From Pseudoteredinibacter isoporae_A (lineage in GTDB: Bacteria; Pseudomonadota; Gammaproteobacteria; Pseudomonadales; Cellvibrionaceae): a DNA stretch of 64,000 nucleotides. Position numbers and translations under genes: made by a program. Each line of letters opens with the position of its first letter. The stretch's first letter is position 1. The stretch is from positions 124,001 through 188,000 of the forward strand of contig NZ_BAABWJ010000010.1 in the NCBI RefSeq assembly GCF_040372805.1, given 5' to 3'. This document shows positions 58,227 to 64,000 of this stretch, one piece after another. The notes under the pieces are model-generated. The model did no database searches and was not told where the DNA came from. It worked only from the letters and a program-made list of their open reading frames with translations.

Positions 58227-60404
58227 ATGGAGCAGGCAAGCAGCCAAACAGATATGCAGGATGTAGTGGAAGGCCCAGCGGAAAGTGCCAGCTTTTGCGA
58301 CCCACTGTTAGAGTCATTGCTGATCATCGCCAGAATAGAACATCTGCCGATATCCGAAACGTCCCTTACCGCCGGCTTGCCGTTGATCAAAGAACGCCTG
58401 ACTCCCAAGTTATTTATTCGTGCCGCAGAAAGGGCTGGCCTATCGGCCAAAGTGATCGAACGGCCACTGGATCAAATCAGCGCACTGGTATTACCCACGG
58501 TATTGTTGCTCGATAATAACGATGCCTGCGTATTAACTCGGCTGGATACCCGCTCCGGAAAAGCGGAAATTCTCGACCCTCACAGCAGCGGTAAGAGTGT
58601 AGTTGAACTGAGTGATTTGCAGGAACGCTACACGGGTTATTCAATCTTTTGTAAGCCCTTGCATCGTTATGATGAGCGAACCCAGGAAATCAAAGTGCGC
58701 CAAAAAGGCCATTGGTTTTGGGGGGTGCTGGGTCGATCCTGGCGAATTTATCGTGACGTCCTGCTAGCCTCTTTGTTTATCAATTTGTTCGCCATCGCCA
58801 ATCCCCTGTTTGTCATGAATGTTTATGACCGCGTGGTACCTAACGAAGCTGTTGAAACTTTGTGGGTTTTGGCCATTGGGGTCGCGACGGTCTATTTCTT
58901 TGATCTCGTGTTGAAGCTCCTGCGAGGTTATTTTATTGAGGTTGCCGGTAAAAAATCCGATGTATTGCTATCGGCAATGATTTTTGAGCGTGTGCTGGGC
59001 GCACGATTGGAAGATAAGCCCATGTCGGTGGGTTCATTTGCCAGTCAGCTAAAGGATTTTGAAAGTGTTCGAAGCTTCATTACATCGTCTACTGTAACGG
59101 CCTTCGTGGATTTACCATTTACCATTTTATTCCTGCTGGTCATTTTTTATGTCGGGGGCCCGCTGGTATTGGTTCCCTTGGCCTGTATCCCAATTGTGAT
59201 TGCGTATGCTCTGTTTATTCTGAAACCTCTGCGCCAATCGGTTGAAGAGACCATGCAGTCTTCGGCGCAAAAGAACTCGACATTGGTGGAAGCCTTAGCC
59301 AGTCTTGAAACCGTAAAAGGGCTTGGTGCGGAAGGGCGTGTACAGCGTGCCTGGGAAAAGTCGGTGGGGCATCTCGCGTATTGGGGACAGAAATCTCGTT
59401 TGTTATCAAATTCTGCCGTGACGGTTGCTGGCACCGTGGTGCAGCTGAGCTCGGTGGCAGTGATCGTCTCGGGTGTTTATCTGATTGCTGAAAAAGAACT
59501 CACAATGGGGGCGTTGATTGCCTGCGTTATGCTGACGAGTCGAGCTTTGGCGCCTTTGTCGCAGTTATCCAGTTTATTGGTGAACTTCGAACAAACCGTT
59601 ACGGCGTTAGAGTCTCTAGAGACCATTGTTGATAAAGCGCAGGAGCGTGACGAAGAAAAGACCTTTATCAAACGCCCGAGTTTTGCTGGTGAAGTGCGTT
59701 TTAATAAAGTGTCCTTTGCTTATCCAGGTGAGGAACACCCCAGTATTGAAGATGTATCTTTTACCATTAAACCCCATGAGCGGGTGGCCATTATCGGCCG
59801 CATGGGTTCAGGGAAAACCACGGTACAGAAATTGATGATGGGCTTATTTCAGCCTACAGCAGGTTCTGTTTTGATCGATGGTATTGATATTAAGCAGTTG
59901 GATCCAGCCGATTTACGCCATGGAGTGGGTTATGTCCCACAGGATGTATCCCTGTTTTTTGGTTCGGTGAAGGACAATATTGCCTATGGCACTCCCCATG
60001 CAACAGACCAGCAAATTGTAAAAGCCGCTGAGCATTCAGGGGTAACGGGTTTTGTGAACAAACACCCGATGGGTTTCCAGCGCCCTGTGGGTGAACGAGG
60101 GGCCTTTTTATCCGGCGGGCAGCGGCAAAGTATTGGCGTTGCACGGGCACTGATCAAAGACCCGAGTATTTATCTGTTGGACGAACCTTCAACTGGAATG
60201 GATAACAGCACGGAGGCGAAACTTAAACAAAATTTAATGCAGGTGACTCAGGGCAAAACCGTAATATTGGTGACCCACAAGACCTCTTTGCTGGATTTGG
60301 TCGACAGAATTATTGTTTTGGAAAACGGTAAGCTGATTGCTGATGGCTCGAAAGAGTCCGTATTGGATGCACTGAAGAAGGGGCAGATTCGTGTCGAGCA
60401 ATAA
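58227..60404 (+). CDS. lapB: Type I secretion ABC transporter, LapB/RtxB-like
   Basis: 725 residues from ATG 58227 (AGAGG upstream). The N-terminal C39-peptidase-like domain lacks the catalytic Cys, as in RTX exporters. A six-helix membrane domain (DVLLASLFINLFAIANPLFV, NVYDRVVPNEAVETLWVLA) follows, and then an ATPase with Walker A GRMGSGKTT, signature LSGGQRQSIGVARAL and Walker B IYLLDEPSTGMD. This is the inner-membrane pump for large RTX adhesins or toxins. It overlaps the membrane-fusion gene by 14 bases and a TolC gene follows, making a complete system. Confidence 0.9.
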   Translation: MEQASSQTDMQDVVEGPAESASFCDPLLESLLIIARIEHLPISETSLTAGLPLIKERLTPKLFIRAAERAGLSAKVIERPLDQISALVLPTVLLLDNNDACVLTRLDTRSGKAEILDPHSSGKSVVELSDLQERYTGYSIFCKPLHRYDERTQEIKVRQKGHWFWGVLGRSWRIYRDVLLASLFINLFAIANPLFVMNVYDRVVPNEAVETLWVLAIGVATVYFFDLVLKLLRGYFIEVAGKKSDVLLSAMIFERVLGARLEDKPMSVGSFASQLKDFESVRSFITSSTVTAFVDLPFTILFLLVIFYVGGPLVLVPLACIPIVIAYALFILKPLRQSVEETMQSSAQKNSTLVEALASLETVKGLGAEGRVQRAWEKSVGHLAYWGQKSRLLSNSAVTVAGTVVQLSSVAVIVSGVYLIAEKELTMGALIACVMLTSRALAPLSQLSSLLVNFEQTVTALESLETIVDKAQERDEEKTFIKRPSFAGEVRFNKVSFAYPGEEHPSIEDVSFTIKPHERVAIIGRMGSGKTTVQKLMMGLFQPTAGSVLIDGIDIKQLDPADLRHGVGYVPQDVSLFFGSVKDNIAYGTPHATDQQIVKAAEHSGVTGFVNKHPMGFQRPVGERGAFLSGGQRQSIGVARALIKDPSIYLLDEPSTGMDNSTEAKLKQNLMQVTQGKTVILVTHKTSLLDLVDRIIVLENGKLIADGSKESVLDALKKGQIRVEQ

Positions 60405-62160
60405 ACCATCAAACCCGCAACATCCCGAGCAGCCACAAACGGCCAAGGAGTCTGCGAAGGCGAAACCCGCTGCGGCGACGGTCAAAGCGAGTTCCGTCAA
60501 GGTGAAGGCGCCTGCTGCTCAGGCACGTCGGCAAGCTGACATGAAAGCAAAGTTTGAGGCACAGAAGGCCGCTGAGTCTCGAACCAGTAAAACGGTTGAC
60601 GCTCCATCCAACGCTGTTAAGGTTAAACCCACAACACAGGCAAAAGCTGCCGTTGAGAGACCGCGCGTTGAAAATGTCAGCGCAGAAGTCGTTTCCAGTG
60701 CCGAGGTTACAGCGCAAAAATCAGAACGGGCTGGGACTACTCCAGAGTCGGGAAGTTCGAGCGCGGCCCCTGAAACTGTGGTGCAAAAAAGTCCTGCTGT
60801 GGCGTCGTCAGAGCCACAACCCAAAGCTTGGTTTGAAGGTGATAAAGAACTGATCCAGGAAGATCTGGATTACATGTCATCGGCCGCGGCCGCGGTTCTA
60901 CAACAATCTCCTCGTGGTGGTCAGCAATTACTGTGGGCAATTTGCTCATTTGTCATTGTGGCTATCGTTTGGGCGTCGCTTGCCTATGTTGATGAGTTTA
61001 CGCGAGGCGAAGGCAAGGTGATTCCTTCTTCGCAAGTGAAAGTTGTGCAGCACCAAGAGGGTGGCATTGTTGCGGAATTGTTTGTACGTGAAGGCCAGAC
61101 TGTCAAAGCCCAGGAGCCTTTGTTGCGCCTGGACGACACACAATTCTCTTCATCTCTGCGAGAAGCCGACGTAACGTTGGATCAGTTGAAAGCGAAAGCC
61201 GCGCGGTTAAGTTACGAAGCCGATGGTGTGGATTTTCCAGAGCAGCCGATTGAAGGTGTGGGCGAAGTGGTTTGGTCCCAGGAGCGAGCTCTGTATCTAT
61301 CTCGGCAGGAAGAACAGAAAAGTAAAGATCAGGTATTGGTGCAACAGGAAACTCAGCGGCGACAGGAGCTCAATGAGTTAAAAGCACGCCGTGACCAGCA
61401 CCAGCGCAGTTACAATCTATTGGATAAAGAATTGCAGATCAGTAAGCCTCTGGTGAGTTCGGGGGCGATGTCCCAAGTGGAACTGCTGCGACTCGAGCGC
61501 CAGGTAAATGATTTGTATGGCGAGCTTAAAGGCGCCGAGTTGGCGATTCCTAGAGCGCAATCCAGCTTGCAGGAAGCTCGGGACAAATTGCAGGGGGCAC
61601 AATTGGCTTTTCGCAATGAATCCCGTAAAGAGCTTGCTGATGTGCGTTTGGAACTGCAGCGTCTTTCCGAGAGCAGCGGCGCTTTGGAAGATCGGGTGGA
61701 TCGAACACTAGTGATTTCTCCAGTCGCAGGAACCATCAAACAAGTGATGGTGAACACCATCGGTGGTGTTATTCAACCGGGGATGGATCTTATACAAATT
61801 GTCCCAACGGAAGACAGTCTATTGGTTGAGGCTAAAATCAGACCTACTGATATTGCCTTCCTGCACCCAAGCCAGGAAGCCATCGTCAAATTCACCGCGT
61901 ATGACTTTTCTATCCATGGTGGTTTGAAGGGGAAGGTGACTCATATCAGCCCGGATACGATTGTGGACGAGGAAGGTGAGAGCTTTTACACGGTGAGAGT
62001 TGAAACTGAAAACGCCTTCTTGGGCAGCGAGGATAAGCCCTTGCCAATCATTCCGGGTATGACGGTAAGTGTTGATATTCTGACCGGCGAAAAAACCGTA
62101 CTGGATTACCTTCTGAAGCCTATTCTTAAAACCAAACAGTTAGCCCTGCGCGAACGCTAG
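60391..62160 (+). CDS. lapC: HlyD-type membrane fusion protein, LapC-like, with long N-terminal extension
   Basis: 589 residues from GTG 60391. The first 150 or so residues are a low-complexity Ala/Lys/Ser/Val-rich cytoplasmic region, far longer than in HlyD. One membrane helix (LLWAICSFVIVAIVWASLAY) follows, then the lipoyl-like half KVVQHQEGGIVAELFVREGQ, a long coiled coil (ADVTLDQLKAKAARL through QRLSESSGALEDRV), and the C-terminal hairpin RTLVISPVAGTIKQVMVNT. It connects the ABC pump with TolC in the periplasm. The extension may regulate the pump or bind the substrate. Confidence 0.88.
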   Translation: MSSNKPSNPQHPEQPQTAKESAKAKPAAATVKASSVKVKAPAAQARRQADMKAKFEAQKAAESRTSKTVDAPSNAVKVKPTTQAKAAVERPRVENVSAEVVSSAEVTAQKSERAGTTPESGSSSAAPETVVQKSPAVASSEPQPKAWFEGDKELIQEDLDYMSSAAAAVLQQSPRGGQQLLWAICSFVIVAIVWASLAYVDEFTRGEGKVIPSSQVKVVQHQEGGIVAELFVREGQTVKAQEPLLRLDDTQFSSSLREADVTLDQLKAKAARLSYEADGVDFPEQPIEGVGEVVWSQERALYLSRQEEQKSKDQVLVQQETQRRQELNELKARRDQHQRSYNLLDKELQISKPLVSSGAMSQVELLRLERQVNDLYGELKGAELAIPRAQSSLQEARDKLQGAQLAFRNESRKELADVRLELQRLSESSGALEDRVDRTLVISPVAGTIKQVMVNTIGGVIQPGMDLIQIVPTEDSLLVEAKIRPTDIAFLHPSQEAIVKFTAYDFSIHGGLKGKVTHISPDTIVDEEGESFYTVRVETENAFLGSEDKPLPIIPGMTVSVDILTGEKTVLDYLLKPILKTKQLALRER

Positions 62161-62184
62161 GTTTACTGTGCCCCTTCACTTTCG

Positions 62185-62213
62185 ATGTGCCTCTTGGTTT
62201 TGAAGAGGCACAT
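62185..62213. terminator. Hairpin after lapC-like gene
   Basis: ATGTGCCTCTT (62185-62195) pairs perfectly with AAGAGGCACAT (62203-62213) with a 7-base loop, 25 bases after the membrane-fusion gene. There is no U-tract; it may protect or partly terminate the transcript. Confidence 0.5.
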
Positions 62214-62691
62214 TGCTGTCCAAAGTGATAAAAGTGCCTAGCATGTACACATTTTTTGTATTCTTTAAGAATATAATCTAGGCCTTTATATTCCCTTAGG
62301 TTATTTACGTAAGCGTTTTAAATCGGCGCTATTGCCGAATACGCCTGACGTGCGCCTATATTTCCCGGATGTGAGCGATTCAGTATGTGACGCAGTTGGT
62401 CAGTAATTACCAAAAATTATGGAAAACTTAGTTTAAATGCACTGCTTTGTCGCTTAAATAATTATTTTGTTGCTTATTATGAATAAGCGCTGAATTGGTA
62501 ATTAAAGGTAATGTAAACAAAAGACCTAATCTTAGAGCATACAAACCTGTCGTCTGATTAGTCTTTACGACTAATTGTTGGGGTTTTTTATGAACTACTT
62601 AACACTTATAATCGCGGAGTTTGTGAGAAACCTCACAATTCCTACTAAAAAGGCATTAGTTGATTTGGCATGGGGGCCGAGTAGAAGAGTT
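62214..62691. other. AT-rich intergenic region before the TolC gene
   Basis: About 480 bases without a convincing gene. It is rich in A and T, so it probably holds a promoter for the TolC gene, but I cannot place -35/-10 boxes with confidence. An in-frame start for the next gene at 62575 adds 39 residues without signal-peptide character and is not preferred. Confidence 0.4.
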
Positions 62692-63975
62692 ATGAAAACA
62701 AGAATAATAGCGTTGCTAACAAGCTTAATTGGGGTAACTCATACCGTTCAGGCGGAGAGCTTTAACCAAGCTGTTCAGGCGGCTCTGGACAGCCACCCTG
62801 AAATCAATGCTGCAAAAAATCAACTGTCGTCCCGTGAGCAAGAGATCAAGGGCGCTAAAGCTGGCTATCTCCCCTCTATTGATATTGCCTTGGGTATTGG
62901 TCGGGAAAATACCCAATCGCCCACTACTGGCCAGAATGAGGTTAACCTCACTCGAGAAGAGGCTTCTATTTCAGCTCGTCAGCTGATTTTTGATGGTTTC
63001 GCAACACGTTCCGAAGTACGCCGCCAGGAAGCACGCGCGGCCAGTGCAAGCCATTCAGTGAATACTTCTCAGGAACTGATTGCTTTGCGCACCAGTGAGG
63101 TTTACCTGGCCTTGATGGCTCAAGTGGATCTTATGAAGCTCGCGGAAGCGTCCCTGGAAGAGCATAAGAGCATTTATGATCAAATGGTGTTACGCAACCA
63201 GTCTGGTGTTGGCAGTCGCGCTGATTTGGATCAGATTGCTGCTCGTCTAGCCTTGGCCAACAGCAATGTAGTTGTCGCTGATGCTAATTTAAAAGATGCC
63301 GTAACCAATTATTACCGGGTTGTGGGCTCCATGCCGAATATGACCTCGTTAGCCATGCCAGGTACAGCCGAGAGTCTGCCTGCGTCACTCAATGATGCGA
63401 CGGAATTGGCCTTGGCTAATCACCCTACTCTGAAAACCGCGAATGCCGATATTGACGCCACCATTGCTCAGCATCAGGCTGCCAAGAGTTCTTATTACCC
63501 GGACATTCGTCTGGAAGCTGATCAAAACTGGAACGAAGACATCGGTGGTGTTGTCGGTGAAGACGAGCGTTCAGTGATTGCCATTCGTGCGCGCTATAAC
63601 CTCTATCGCGGCGGCGCGGATAAGGCCCGTCGAAAGCAAACCAGTTACCTAATAGAAGAAGCTAAGGATGTTCGTAACAACACCCGCCGACAGGTGGTTG
63701 AAGGCTTACGTTTGTCCTGGACGGCATTCGAATCGGTTAATGCTCAATTGCAGTATTTACAGCAACACGTGAATTCTGCCGAGGCCACCAAAAAGGCCTA
63801 TATCGAGCAATTTAACATCGGTCGCCGTACCTTATTGGATTTGTTGAATACCGAAAATGAAGTTGTGGATGCCAAACGCAACCTGATCCAGGCCGCTTAC
63901 AACAAGAAGTTGGCTGAGCTGCGCGTTTATAACTCAATGGGGGTTTTGTTGCCCAAGTTGGGTTTAGCTCAGTAG
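62692..63975 (+). CDS. TolC-family outer-membrane channel of a type I secretion system (LapE-like)
   Basis: 427 residues from ATG 62692, which has AGAAGAG before it and begins a clean signal peptide (TRIIALLTSLIGVTHTVQA). Two TolC-type repeats are visible: FNQAVQAALDSHPEINAAKN and TELALANHPTLKTANADIDA, each followed by long helices, and a final IGRRTLLDLLNTENEVVDAK motif of the AggA/LapE branch. It forms the trimeric exit duct for the ABC/HlyD pair encoded upstream. The stop is 25 bases from the window edge. Confidence 0.9.
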   Translation: MKTRIIALLTSLIGVTHTVQAESFNQAVQAALDSHPEINAAKNQLSSREQEIKGAKAGYLPSIDIALGIGRENTQSPTTGQNEVNLTREEASISARQLIFDGFATRSEVRRQEARAASASHSVNTSQELIALRTSEVYLALMAQVDLMKLAEASLEEHKSIYDQMVLRNQSGVGSRADLDQIAARLALANSNVVVADANLKDAVTNYYRVVGSMPNMTSLAMPGTAESLPASLNDATELALANHPTLKTANADIDATIAQHQAAKSSYYPDIRLEADQNWNEDIGGVVGEDERSVIAIRARYNLYRGGADKARRKQTSYLIEEAKDVRNNTRRQVVEGLRLSWTAFESVNAQLQYLQQHVNSAEATKKAYIEQFNIGRRTLLDLLNTENEVVDAKRNLIQAAYNKKLAELRVYNSMGVLLPKLGLAQ

Positions 63976-64000
63976 CTGTTGTCTTGTGTTTGCGAAAGTA

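Noticed and set aside
1..64000. CRISPR arrays, tRNA/rRNA genes and complete insertion sequences
   Set aside because: Reading both strands showed no regularly spaced repeats, no cloverleaf-type sequence that I could support, and no intact transposase.

Overview
The window looks like a chromosomal segment of a free-living, probably marine, gammaproteobacterium of the Pseudomonas/Oceanospirillales/Cellvibrio sphere. The main evidence is the conserved gene order tilS-pyrG-kdsA-eno-ftsB-ispD-ispF-truD-pcm-(DUF368)-nlpD-rpoS, followed by fdxA, mutS and, about 20 kb later, pncC-recA-recX. I cannot name a genus from sequence alone. No rRNA, tRNA or CRISPR array was seen.

Layout. 1-3.4 kb: a beta-alanine catabolic unit (start of a methylmalonate-semialdehyde dehydrogenase, a beta-alanine:pyruvate-type aminotransferase, and a divergent LysR regulator of BauR type), then a transglutaminase-like protein and a strong bidirectional terminator. 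3.4-9.1 kb: a CpxAR-like two-component pair, flavodoxin FldB, a MATE exporter and a membrane-anchored TPR protein. 9.2-13.9 kb: a CoA-thioester catabolic block (Rid protein, acyl-CoA dehydrogenase, crotonase, divergent SDR, two MaoC-like proteins) in which several members lack the textbook catalytic residues. 14.1-18.3 kb: an HDOD protein, a small secreted Lys-rich protein, greB and an S9 peptidase. 18.5-34.4 kb: the conserved housekeeping block (tRNA lysidine synthesis, CTP, KDO, glycolysis, cell division, MEP isoprenoid pathway, pseudouridine, protein repair, lipid-carrier recycling, NlpD, RpoS, ferredoxin, MutS). surE is absent from its usual place between truD and pcm.

34.4-53.6 kb: an accessory stretch separating mutS from the pncC-recA-recX group. 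It opens with a frameshifted tyrosine-recombinase remnant that carries a perfect 14-bp inverted repeat, then an AT-rich segment with a membrane-linked lipase-like protein. After that come a HxlR-controlled redox/hydrolase operon, a broken RbsD/FucU mutarotase fragment, a methylglyoxal synthase/glutaredoxin/exported VOC protein group, a cytochrome-b-like membrane protein, an AraC regulator, a TetR/hydrolase pair with two clear operator palindromes, and an iron-uptake block (PepSY protein, histidine kinase, response regulator, two TonB-dependent receptors with Fur-box-like sites). A soluble orphan histidine kinase closes it.

53.6-64 kb: an unusually long alanine-dehydrogenase/PNT-family protein, pncC, recA (with a LexA box) and recX, a small conserved protein, and a complete LapB/LapC/TolC-type type I secretion system of the kind that exports giant RTX adhesins. 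No adhesin gene lies in the window. The most interesting points are the CoA block with altered active sites, the mutS-recA insertion and its integrase scar, the TetR operators, and the orphan gene fragments.
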